From the NCBI GenBank assembly GCA_964460345.1, contig CAYWRO010000091.1:1-12719 (forward strand): 12,719 nucleotides of DNA. Direction: 5' to 3'. Positions 7,215 to 12,532 of the stretch are shown here, one piece after another. Both the position numbers and the translations under genes were made by a program. Under the pieces are notes generated by a model. That model saw only the letters and a program-made list of their open reading frames with translations, was not told where the DNA came from and made no database searches. Origin of the DNA: CAYWRO01 sp964460345. GTDB lineage: Bacteria > Planctomycetota > Phycisphaerae > Phycisphaerales > UBA1924. The number at the start of each line of letters is the position of its first letter. Positions within the stretch are counted from its first letter, which is position 1.

Positions 7215-8039
7215 ATGAGAATCGTGGTGATCGGCGGGAGCGGCCTGATTGGATCGCGGCTGGTAAACAGACTTCGAGAACTTGACCAAGACGTGACGGC
7301 GGCGTCGCCGAGTTCCGGCGTCAATACGCTCACTGGTGAGGGGCTGTCCGACGCGATGGCGGGCGCAAGGACAGTGGTTGATGTCACCAACGCGCCCTCG
7401 TTTGAGGACGCTGCCGTTCTCAACTTTTTTGAGACCTCGACGCGGAATTTACTTGCGGCGGAGGCAGCTGCGGGCGTGCGGCACCATGTTGCGCTCTCGG
7501 TTGTGGGGACGGACCGCCTGCTGGAGAGCGGGTATTTCCGCGCGAAGATGGCCCAGGAGGGGCTGATTGCGGCCGGGAGCATTCCCTACACGATCGTCCG
7601 CGCCACGCAGTTCTTCGAGTTCCTTGGCGGCATAGCGCAGGCGAGCAGCGACGGACAGGTCGTACGGCTGTCTCCTGCGCTGATCCAGCCGATGGCGGCC
7701 GACGATGTCGCGGCGGCACTTGCTTCGCACGCCGTTGGGCCTCCGCAGAACGGCGTCGTGGAGATCGCCGGTCCCGAGGCGCTCGGACTCGACGAGGCGG
7801 TCCGCCGGCTCTTCGCCGCGACGAACGACCCACGCCAGGTGACAACCGACGCAGATGCGCGCTACTTCGGCGTGCGGCTGGATAACCGATCGCTCACGCC
7901 TGGCACTCATGCGCACGTTGCCTCGACTCGCTTGGAGGACTGGCTGCGTGCGCAGGTCGTGCCGAGCGGGCAGGAGGTCCGGCGGGCCGGCTCCGGTGCG
8001 TTTGTTCCCGCCGCTGTTGACGCGCGAACTGGTTCCTAA
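7215..8039 (+). CDS. NmrA-like / SDR-family NAD(P)-binding oxidoreductase
   Basis: This encodes 274 residues from the ATG at 7215 (GGAG 6 nt upstream), which places MRIVVIGGSGLIG at the N-terminus, as expected; a longer in-frame start at 7095 would put 40 unrelated residues before the fold. The dinucleotide motif GxxGxxG is at 7-13. Further family-like features are VDVTNAPSFED (55-65), ALSVVGTDRL (93-102), YFRAK (Tyr107, Lys111, a YxxxK pair) and IVRATQFFEF (127-136). Extended NAD(P)-binding proteins of this type are usually about 250 residues; this one has an extra C-terminal tail of about 25. Most members are annotated only as oxidoreductases or redox-sensing NmrA-like proteins, so the substrate is unknown. 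The hydrolase gene follows 27 nt downstream on the same strand, so they probably form an operon. Close relatives I recall are mainly proteobacterial, which suggests transfer. Confidence 0.93.
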   Translation: MRIVVIGGSGLIGSRLVNRLRELDQDVTAASPSSGVNTLTGEGLSDAMAGARTVVDVTNAPSFEDAAVLNFFETSTRNLLAAEAAAGVRHHVALSVVGTDRLLESGYFRAKMAQEGLIAAGSIPYTIVRATQFFEFLGGIAQASSDGQVVRLSPALIQPMAADDVAAALASHAVGPPQNGVVEIAGPEALGLDEAVRRLFAATNDPRQVTTDADARYFGVRLDNRSLTPGTHAHVASTRLEDWLRAQVVPSGQEVRRAGSGAFVPAAVDARTGS

Positions 8040-8066
8040 GCACTTGTTGCACGCGGAGACGTTGCC

Positions 8067-8897
8067 ATGGCCACGATCATGAGCACGGACGGCACGGAGA
8101 TCTACTTCAAGGACTGGGGGCCCTGGGACGCGCGAACGCTGGTGTTCCATCACGGCTGGCCCTTGTCCGCCGACGACTGGGACGCTCAGTTGCTCTACTT
8201 CGTCGAAAGGGGTTATCGCGTCATCGCCCTCGACCGCCGCGGGCACGGTCGTTCGAGCCAGGTCAGTGACGGGCATGACATGGACCACTATGCCGCCGAT
8301 GTCGCCGCAGTGGTCGAGCACCTCGGCCTGCGCGATACCATCCACCTCGGCCACTCGACCGGCGGCGGTGAGGCGACCCGATACGTCGCGCGCCACGGCA
8401 AGGGTCGTGTGGCCAAACTGGTGCTGATCAGCGCGGTGCCGCCGCTGATGCTGAAGACCCCGGACAATCCGGGCGGCCTGGCGATTGAGGTGTTCGACGG
8501 ATTGCGGCGGCAACTGGCCGCCAACCGTGCGCAGTTCTATCTCGATTTCGCGAGCGGCCCCTTCTACGGCTACAACCGGCCCGGTGCAACGGTCTCGCAA
8601 GGCGTGATCCAGAACTGGTGGCGTCAGGCGATGATGGGCGGCGCCAAGGCACACTACGACGGCATCAGAGCCTTTTCGGAAACCGACTTCACCGAGGATC
8701 TGAAAGCCATTGACGTGCCCACACTGGTGCTGCACGGCGATGACGATCAGATCGTTCCAATTGCCGATTCCGCGCCGCTGTCGGCGGAGCTCCTCAAGAA
8801 TGGCGAGCTGAAGGTGTTCAAGAAGTTCCCGCACGGCATGTGCACCACCCACGCCGACGTGATCAACGCGGAACTCCTGAAGTTCGTCGAGGCCTGA
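8067..8897 (+). CDS. Alpha/beta hydrolase, non-haem chloroperoxidase / arylesterase type
   Basis: This encodes 276 residues, the usual length for the family, from an ATG with GGAG 8 nt upstream. The fold is intact: the oxyanion segment HHGWPLS (28-34), the strand and turn VIALDRRGHGRS (52-63), the nucleophile elbow GHSTGGG with Ser97, the acid in HGDDDQIVP (probably Asp227) and His256 in FPHGMCTTH. The Ser-Asp-His spacing matches that of cofactor-free bacterial chloroperoxidases and related esterases. These hydrolyse aryl or short-chain esters and can also catalyse perhydrolysis, giving peracids that oxidise halides. The enzyme is probably cytosolic, as no signal peptide is seen. It is the second gene after the NAD(P)-binding protein (27-nt gap). 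It may act in detoxification or in ester or lactone turnover; the substrate cannot be read from the sequence. Confidence 0.95.
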   Translation: MATIMSTDGTEIYFKDWGPWDARTLVFHHGWPLSADDWDAQLLYFVERGYRVIALDRRGHGRSSQVSDGHDMDHYAADVAAVVEHLGLRDTIHLGHSTGGGEATRYVARHGKGRVAKLVLISAVPPLMLKTPDNPGGLAIEVFDGLRRQLAANRAQFYLDFASGPFYGYNRPGATVSQGVIQNWWRQAMMGGAKAHYDGIRAFSETDFTEDLKAIDVPTLVLHGDDDQIVPIADSAPLSAELLKNGELKVFKKFPHGMCTTHADVINAELLKFVEA

Positions 8898-8982
8898 CGA
8901 GCAGGTCTGCCCGGGTCAGCGGCTGAAGCTCGCGTCGTTGTTCTTCGTCGCAGGCGTCCGCTCCTGGGGACATGGAGGTCGA

Positions 8983-9192
8983 GTGAGAGTCGAACTGCTG
9001 GATCTCGACGACATCGGTCGCGCCGAAGGTAAGGAGTTGGGCCCCAGGCCGGGGAAAGGGGCGGTAGTCCATCACTCCTCCGGCGAGGCCGACTTCGACG
9101 GTCTGCCCGGCGACGAGTTGCCGGCGCGGAAGGCGGTGAAGCAGAAACTCCAGGACGAGGCGCCCGCTCCGCCCGAGAGATCGTCTGATTAA
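8983..9192 (+). CDS. Doubtful small ORF, 69 residues
   Basis: The 330 bp between 8898 and 9227 contain no clear gene. The best candidate is a GTG at 8983 with GGAGG only 4 nt upstream, reading 69 hydrophilic, acidic residues with a Pro- and Lys-rich end. In this frame GC is about 77% at first, 45% at second and 78% at third codon positions by my count. That is compatible with coding, but it equally fits the opposite strand in the same register (open over 8863-9264). No family is recognised. It could be a third gene of the operon, a gene remnant, or non-coding. Confidence 0.28.
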   Translation: MRVELLDLDDIGRAEGKELGPRPGKGAVVHHSSGEADFDGLPGDELPARKAVKQKLQDEAPAPPERSSD

Positions 9193-9227
9193 CGGAGCAC
9201 GCGCCAGCGGTGTAGCGTCGCGTTGAC

Positions 9228-9725
9228 TCAGACCGCGCGTGGCACGAGCATTGCGGGCACCCAAGGATCGTCAGGTGCCAGTTCAACCTGAAACTCTCTC
9301 GCAATAAGGGACAGTTGGTCGGCGCCGCGCAGCAACTCGCCCCATTCTTCACGGCCCAAGGCGAGGAGACGCGGCGCGTGTAGAGCGCGGATAGAGAAGA
9401 TCCATGCCTTCAGTCCGGCGGCGGCAATGTCGCCCTCGTTCGACTGATTACCAAATTGGTGGCTCGCTAGCTGAAGCAGCTTCATCGTATAGATGGACAG
9501 GTTGCCACGGTGTTCGCTGTCCAGCAGGACGTGGCCATTCAATTCATCACGCGGGAACGGACCCAGTTTCGTTGCAGCCGCTTCCAGCACGAGTCGCATG
9601 CGGCACGCGGAGAATAAGAGCCAAGCCATCTCATTGTCGGAGCCGCTGCGCAGGAACCGCACGTAATCCTCGAACTCACGTCGCATGATTCCAAGTGAAA
9701 GCTTCTTGGCCACTCTGCGCAGCAT
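9228..9725 (-). CDS. Hypothetical helical protein, 165 residues
   Basis: The start is taken as the ATG at 9725, with AAGGGG 7 nt upstream and a good promoter ending 33 nt before it. An in-frame ATG at 9833 would read through the 28-bp site and is unlikely. I do not recognise the family. The protein begins with a basic amphipathic helix (MLRRVAKKLSLGIMRREFEDYVRFL) and continues with alternating hydrophobic helices, such as AWLLFSACRMRLVLEAAATKL and GLKAWIFSIRALHA. It has no signal peptide, no continuous membrane segment and no obvious catalytic motif. It lies inside the candidate passenger segment, just inside the right-hand site. It is oriented opposite to the metabolic operon and appears to be independently transcribed, as a self-contained cassette would be. 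Confidence 0.7.
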   Translation of the reverse strand: MLRRVAKKLSLGIMRREFEDYVRFLRSGSDNEMAWLLFSACRMRLVLEAAATKLGPFPRDELNGHVLLDSEHRGNLSIYTMKLLQLASHQFGNQSNEGDIAAAGLKAWIFSIRALHAPRLLALGREEWGELLRGADQLSLIAREFQVELAPDDPWVPAMLVPRAV

Positions 9726-9757
9726 CGCGTGCCCCTTGTGATTCGGATTCCCGCAGC

Positions 9758-9787
9758 AGCATACCCGATGCCGGGCGTCCGTTGCAA
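9758..9787 (-). promoter_or_regulatory. Candidate sigma-70 promoter of the 165-residue gene
   Basis: On the minus strand TTGCAA (9787-9782) is followed after 18 nt by TATGCT (9763-9758). Each hexamer matches the consensus at four of six positions. Transcription would begin near 9751 and leave a leader of about 26 nt before the ATG at 9725, which supports that start. The promoter lies between the 28-bp site and the gene. Confidence 0.45.
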
Positions 9788-9818
9788 GTCGTTTTGACAA
9801 GGTGCGTGATCGCATGCC

Positions 9819-9846
9819 GGTATCGCTTTCCAACGAAAGCGATACT
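9819..9846. repeat. Site B: second 28-bp 11-6-11 inverted-repeat site
   Basis: GGTATCGCTTT (9819-9829), six bases CCAACG, then AAAGCGATACT (9836-9846). The inner 11 bp on each side (9820-9830 and 9835-9845) pair perfectly around CAAC. It shares arms and 6-bp spacing with site A at 7021-7048; the two align without gaps and 22 of 27 core positions agree. Position 9846 is the last base of the TGA of the leftward gene at 9846-10118, so the site begins at that stop codon. No T-run follows on either strand, so an intrinsic terminator is unlikely. I saw no further copy in the window. Confidence 0.6.
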
Positions 9847-10118
9847 CACCTGCTGGCGGCGATGGCCCGGATCTGGCCCAGGTGAGCCTGGACCTCCGGC
9901 GGGGCAGCAGCGAGCCGGTCGCGTGCCCACGCCGCGACGGCGGCGGGGCCGGAGGGGGCCGAGCCGAGTTGGCGGCCGAGCCACCGGGCCGCTTCCCGCT
10001 CGTGGGACCGCAGGCGGGCGCGGGTCGCATGGTCGAGGACCTCCCGCCAGGCGAGTGGATCGGGGCGGCTGGCGCGGCTGCGGGCTTCCAGGCGCTGAAC
10101 CCGAGTGGTCAGACGCAT
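9846..10118 (-). CDS. Small Arg/Ala-rich helical protein, 90 residues
   Basis: The start is the ATG at 10118, with GGAG 7-8 nt upstream. It overlaps the end of the zinc-ribbon gene by 10 nt in another frame, so translation is probably coupled. The protein opens with MRLTTRVQRLEARSRA, a short amphipathic helix of the same kind as at the start of the 5866-6318 product. The rest is Ala- and Arg-rich, with Trp residues spaced along predicted helices (AWREVL, ARWLGRQL, AAWARDRL). No domain is recognised. It is the last gene of the three-gene leftward operon, and its stop codon abuts site B. Without the 2.8-kb segment the next gene downstream would be the integrase. The overlapping arrangement and the ribosome site make it likely to be real. 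Confidence 0.72.
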   Translation of the reverse strand: MRLTTRVQRLEARSRASRPDPLAWREVLDHATRARLRSHEREAARWLGRQLGSAPSGPAAVAAWARDRLAAAPPEVQAHLGQIRAIAASR

Positions 10119-10339
10119 GCCGTGTCTCCGCTCGGGGTCGTGCTCTCGGGCGGCACCGCCTCCCGCAGGATCATCAGGACGTTGACCTTGCCGCAGCGTG
10201 GACACCCGGTCCCCTTCGGCTCGGGGTCGCCGGGTTCGATGAGGACGACGTCGAGGCTGCCGTGCCCCTCGCACACGGGGCAGGCGAACACCGCGCTGAG
10301 GTCGCGCTCAAGACGGCGCAGCCGGTGCGTGATGCTCAT
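10109..10339 (-). CDS. Small zinc-ribbon protein, 76 residues
   Basis: The start codon at 10339 overlaps the stop of the preceding HTH gene as ATGA, and GGGAGG lies upstream inside that gene, so translation is probably coupled. Residues 1-12 (MSITHRLRRLER) are a short basic amphipathic helix. Two Cys pairs, Cys20-x2-Cys23 and Cys46-x2-Cys49, are 22 residues apart, as in a four-cysteine zinc ribbon. The tail after residue 60 looks unstructured. Zinc ribbons of this size usually bind nucleic acid or protein partners. A second four-cysteine protein is encoded in the divergent cluster (11644-11823). I cannot name a specific family. Confidence 0.8.
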   Translation of the reverse strand: MSITHRLRRLERDLSAVFACPVCEGHGSLDVVLIEPGDPEPKGTGCPRCGKVNVLMILREAVPPESTTPSGDTACV

Positions 10340-10746
10340 GACAGGAACCTCCCGCCCGAGTTGACGAGGGCGTGTGCTTCCAAGGCCTCGATGCGGGCGG
10401 CGAGGTCGTCCAGTTCGATCCCCTCGCGGCCGAAGCGCAGGATGGCGTTGGCGGCGGAGACCTTGGCCGTGGTGGAGGCGTTCTGGTCAGCCATGATGCG
10501 GGCCAGCGTTGCGACCGCCAGCGGCGCGTAGCGCTGCGTCATCGCGATCGCTTGGCTGAACGCCTCGCGACGACTGAGCCGGTACGCCTTGCTGAAGGCC
10601 GGCTCGCGCAGCCAGCGCACCAGCGTGCGTTCGCCGATGCCGACCGAGCGTGCCGCCTTGCCGATGCTCGGCTCGTTCATCAGCGCGATGATCGCCTCTT
10701 CCTGCTTGGCGGTGAGGCCGTCGGTCAGTTCGAGTTGCTGTTCCAT
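10336..10746 (-). CDS. Phage-type helix-turn-helix protein (phBC6A51 / small-terminase-like)
   Basis: This encodes 136 residues from the ATG at 10746, with GGAGGG 8 nt upstream. Residues 11-47 contain a helix-turn-helix: LTAKQEEAIIALM, SIGKAARSVGIGERTLVRWL. It is followed by a helical region (FSKAYRLSRREAFSQAIAMTQRYAPLAVATLARIM) and a conserved-looking segment TAKVSAANAILRFGREGIE at 93-111. This layout is typical of phBC6A51-like proteins and the N-terminal part of some phage terminase small subunits, which bind specific DNA. The C-terminus ends in a short coiled-coil-like stretch (LAARIEALEA). It is first in an operon with the zinc-ribbon and 90-residue genes (ATGA and 10-nt overlaps). No large terminase subunit or structural phage gene is in the window, so it may instead be an accessory regulator of a mobile element. 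Confidence 0.85.
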   Translation of the reverse strand: MEQQLELTDGLTAKQEEAIIALMNEPSIGKAARSVGIGERTLVRWLREPAFSKAYRLSRREAFSQAIAMTQRYAPLAVATLARIMADQNASTTAKVSAANAILRFGREGIELDDLAARIEALEAHALVNSGGRFLS

Positions 10747-10768
10747 GCTTTGTCCCTCCCGGGCGTCC

Positions 10769-10787
10769 TGCCCACAGGTTGCCCACA
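10769..10787. promoter_or_regulatory. Tandem direct repeat TGCCCACA, candidate operator
   Basis: TGCCCACA occurs at 10769-10776 and again at 10780-10787. The 11-bp period places both copies on the same face of the helix. They lie 23-41 bp upstream of the start codon of the leftward HTH gene, where a repressor or activator would act. The HTH protein itself or one of the zinc-ribbon proteins could bind; this is inferred. Confidence 0.4.
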
Positions 10788-10807
10788 TTGATGCTGTTCG
10801 GCGCGAC

Positions 10808-10825
10808 GCCGGGGGATTCCCCGGC
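10808..10825. repeat. Perfect hairpin in divergent intergenic region
   Basis: GCCGGGG (10808-10814) and CCCCGGC (10819-10825) are perfect inverted 7-bp arms around GATT. It sits in the 196-bp gap between the leftward HTH operon and the rightward HARE-HTH cluster. There is no T-run, so it is more likely an operator or a transcript leader hairpin than a terminator. Confidence 0.4.
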
Positions 10826-10942
10826 ATTCGCAGATTCTGCTCGATTCCTGTCGGAAGCACCTTGCTGTTGTACGACTCGCATGGCTTCATGTGCTCGCTC
10901 GCCGGGGATGGGCCTCGGCGGCTGGCACGAAAGGAGCCATCG

Positions 10943-11644
10943 ATGAAGAAGGCAGACGTGAAGGTTGGCGCGACGTACCGCGCGAAGGTGAGCAACAACG
11001 TCGTCGAGGTGCGGATCGACGCCGAGTCGCCGCACGGCGGCTGGGACGCGACGAACCTGGCCACGGGCAAGAAGGTGCGCATCAAGACGTCGCAGCGCCT
11101 GCGGGCGGCAGTGGGCGCCACGGCGGCGCCTGCCGCGAAGGACGCCGACAAGGGGGCAACGCCCGCCCCCGAGGCCAAGAACGCCACACGGGCCAACGTG
11201 GGGCAACGACGGGGCAAGCCCGCCGCGGCGGCCACCGACCCCGCCACCAAGGCGACGGAGAAGGCCCGCAAGGAGGCGATCAAAGTCGCGGACGCCAACC
11301 TGGCGGCCATCGAGGCGGCGGAGAACGGGACGAAGGGCAAGAAGGCCGGGCGCTCGAAGCCAGACTTCAGCAAGGCCGTGAATCCGAAGTTCCCCAAGCC
11401 CAAGCGCACCAGCGCCCTCGACGCCGCGGCCCAGGTCCTGGCCAAGGCCACCGAGCCCATGACCTGCAAGGCGCTCATCGCCGCGATGGCCGAGCAGGGC
11501 CTCTGGTCCAGCCCCGGCGGCAAGACGCCCGAGGCCACGCTCAACGCCGCCATCATCCGCGACATCGCCAAGAAGCGCAAGGACTCGCGCTTCATCAAGG
11601 CCGGCCGCGGCCTGTTCGCCGCCAACCCGGAAGGGGGCGAGTGA
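10943..11644 (+). CDS. HARE-HTH winged-helix protein with N-terminal beta domain
   Basis: This encodes 233 residues from the ATG at 10943 with AAGGAG 7 nt upstream; the frame is open further upstream, but no such site is seen there. Residues about 1-55 look like a small beta barrel (VKVGATYRAKV, WDATNLATGKKVRIKT). Residues about 56-155 are a Lys/Ala/Pro-rich linker of low complexity. Residues about 157-227 match the HARE-HTH domain: TSALDAAAQVLAKATEPMTC, KALIAAMAEQGLW, TPEATLNAAIIRDI and a final FIKAGRGLFA. HARE-HTH domains occur in the RNA polymerase delta subunit, in eukaryotic chromatin proteins and beside restriction endonucleases, and are thought to bind DNA. The long basic linker fits non-specific DNA contact. 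The gene opens the rightward cluster; the next start codon overlaps its stop by one base. Confidence 0.88.
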   Translation: MKKADVKVGATYRAKVSNNVVEVRIDAESPHGGWDATNLATGKKVRIKTSQRLRAAVGATAAPAAKDADKGATPAPEAKNATRANVGQRRGKPAAAATDPATKATEKARKEAIKVADANLAAIEAAENGTKGKKAGRSKPDFSKAVNPKFPKPKRTSALDAAAQVLAKATEPMTCKALIAAMAEQGLWSSPGGKTPEATLNAAIIRDIAKKRKDSRFIKAGRGLFAANPEGGE

Positions 11645-11823
11645 TGGTCGCGTTGCATCGGATCGATGACCGCGTCCCCGAGGAGGACGGCTGCCCCAAG
11701 TGCGGCGAGCGCCATCCCGACCGGCTGATGTGGGACGAGGAAGGCGTGAGCGTGACCTGCCTCGAGTGCGGGACCACGTACCGGCTCGGCGAGTCCAAGG
11801 AGGGCGGCGATGAATCGAGTTGA
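11644..11823 (+). CDS. Small zinc-ribbon protein, 59 residues
   Basis: The ATG at 11644 shares its A with the TGA of the HARE-HTH gene, so the two are translationally coupled. The product is acidic, with GCPKCGERHPDR (Cys17, Cys20) and VTCLECGTTYRLGES (Cys39, Cys42), a compact four-cysteine zinc ribbon with 18 residues between pairs. Such proteins are common as small nucleic-acid-binding or adaptor proteins. It overlaps the following gene by 14 nt. It is not obviously homologous to the zinc-ribbon protein of the leftward operon, but the repeated use of this class in both clusters is notable. Confidence 0.82.
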   Translation: MVALHRIDDRVPEEDGCPKCGERHPDRLMWDEEGVSVTCLECGTTYRLGESKEGGDESS

Positions 11824-12292
11824 CCGAGCCAACCTTGAAGCCGTCCTCGCCGCCGCCCGCACGCTGCTCGAGGCCCGTGAAGCCCAGATGCTCACGGCCG
11901 ACGAGTGGGACGCGGTGGAGAGCGCCGTCGCCGCCTGCGACGAGCCACGCGGCCCGCAGCGGGTCGAGACCTTCGCCGTCGAGCACGACCATCTCGTCCG
12001 CCGCGTGACCCCGGCGCGCGGCGATTCGTACGAACACAGGTGCGAGCGCCGCATCTACGAGGCGGTCGCCTGGGCCGTCGAGGAGGCCACCGAGCCGTTC
12101 GTGCTCGAAGACCTCCGACGCGCTGCGGGCGACGCCGTCCCCTGGACCCAGGTCGCCGTCGCGTTCGCCTTCCTGAAGGAACGCGGCTGCGTCGATGCGG
12201 TCACGGGGCGCAAGAGCCAGTGGGCCGAGGGATTCACCTACGAGGACGCCATGATCGAGTGGCACGCCCTCGCCGAGAAAGGAGCGGATTGA
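11810..12292 (+). CDS. Hypothetical protein with possible winged-helix region, 160 residues
   Basis: The ATG at 11810 lies inside the end of the zinc-ribbon gene (14-nt overlap), with GGAGG 5-6 nt upstream. Residues 1-45 form a helical N-terminus (NLEAVLAAARTLLEAREAQML, ADEWDAVESAVAAC). Residues about 75-135 could be a winged-helix domain: CERRIYEAVAWAVEEATEPFVLEDLRRA, WTQVAVAFAFLKERGCVDAV, then a basic wing. That is inference from helix and turn spacing. No catalytic motif is seen and I recognise no family. The tight overlaps with the genes on both sides suggest one transcript with the HARE-HTH and zinc-ribbon genes. Confidence 0.78.
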   Translation: MNRVDRANLEAVLAAARTLLEAREAQMLTADEWDAVESAVAACDEPRGPQRVETFAVEHDHLVRRVTPARGDSYEHRCERRIYEAVAWAVEEATEPFVLEDLRRAAGDAVPWTQVAVAFAFLKERGCVDAVTGRKSQWAEGFTYEDAMIEWHALAEKGAD

Positions 12293-12295
12293 ACC

Positions 12296-12520
12296 ATGAC
12301 GGAAGCACAGATTCAGAACGGCCTGCGGGACCTGCTCGACGAGATGATCGATCTGGTCGGCGACCCGGACGAACCCGCCAGCGAGCAGGCGGCCCACGTG
12401 GCGTTCATCAAGCGCATCAGCACGTTCGACGAGGCGGATGTGCTGACGACCGACAAGGGCCTCGTCATCGAGACGGCCGACGGCCGCGAGTTCCAGTTGA
12501 CCATCGTTCGCAGCCGGTAG
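12296..12520 (+). CDS. Hypothetical acidic protein, 74 residues
   Basis: The ATG at 12296 is 3 nt after the previous stop; AAGGAG lies about 11 nt upstream, slightly far but acceptable. The product is acidic, with an N-terminal helix (IQNGLRDLLDEMIDLV), a second helix (EQAAHVAFIKRISTF) and a C-terminal beta hairpin (GLVIETADGREFQLTIVRS). It has no signal peptide, cysteines or recognised domain. It belongs to the same rightward cluster, and its small size and composition resemble accessory proteins of mobile elements. Confidence 0.72.
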   Translation: MTEAQIQNGLRDLLDEMIDLVGDPDEPASEQAAHVAFIKRISTFDEADVLTTDKGLVIETADGREFQLTIVRSR

Positions 12521-12532
12521 AGGAGCAGAACC

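Larger units (their letters stand above)
7049..9818. mobile_element. Candidate passenger segment between two dif-like sites
   Basis: The 2770 bp between the two 28-bp sites hold a metabolic gene pair, a doubtful small ORF and one unrecognised gene on the other strand. None of these is related to the flanking HTH, zinc-ribbon and integrase genes. Removing the segment would put the 90-residue gene's stop codon about 80 nt upstream of the integrase start on the same strand. This suggests an inserted cassette. The six central bases of the two sites differ (GAAGCC and CCAACG on the plus strand), which argues against simple excision today. Confidence 0.35.

Noticed and set aside
7449..8852. 467-codon minus-strand open frame
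   Set aside because: It lies opposite the clear NAD(P)-binding and alpha/beta hydrolase genes and shows no motif.
9188..9230. Possible integron attC-like site downstream of the 165-residue gene (AACGG...CGTTGAC partial pairing)
   Set aside because: Outer bases loosely resemble attC ends, but pairing is broken, the GTTRRRY / RYYYAAC consensus fails, and it does not share the arms of the two 28-bp sites.
9819..9846. Intrinsic terminator for the 9846-10118 gene
   Set aside because: The stem is strong, but no T-run follows on the minus strand, and a near copy with the same spacing occurs at 7021-7048 in a different context.
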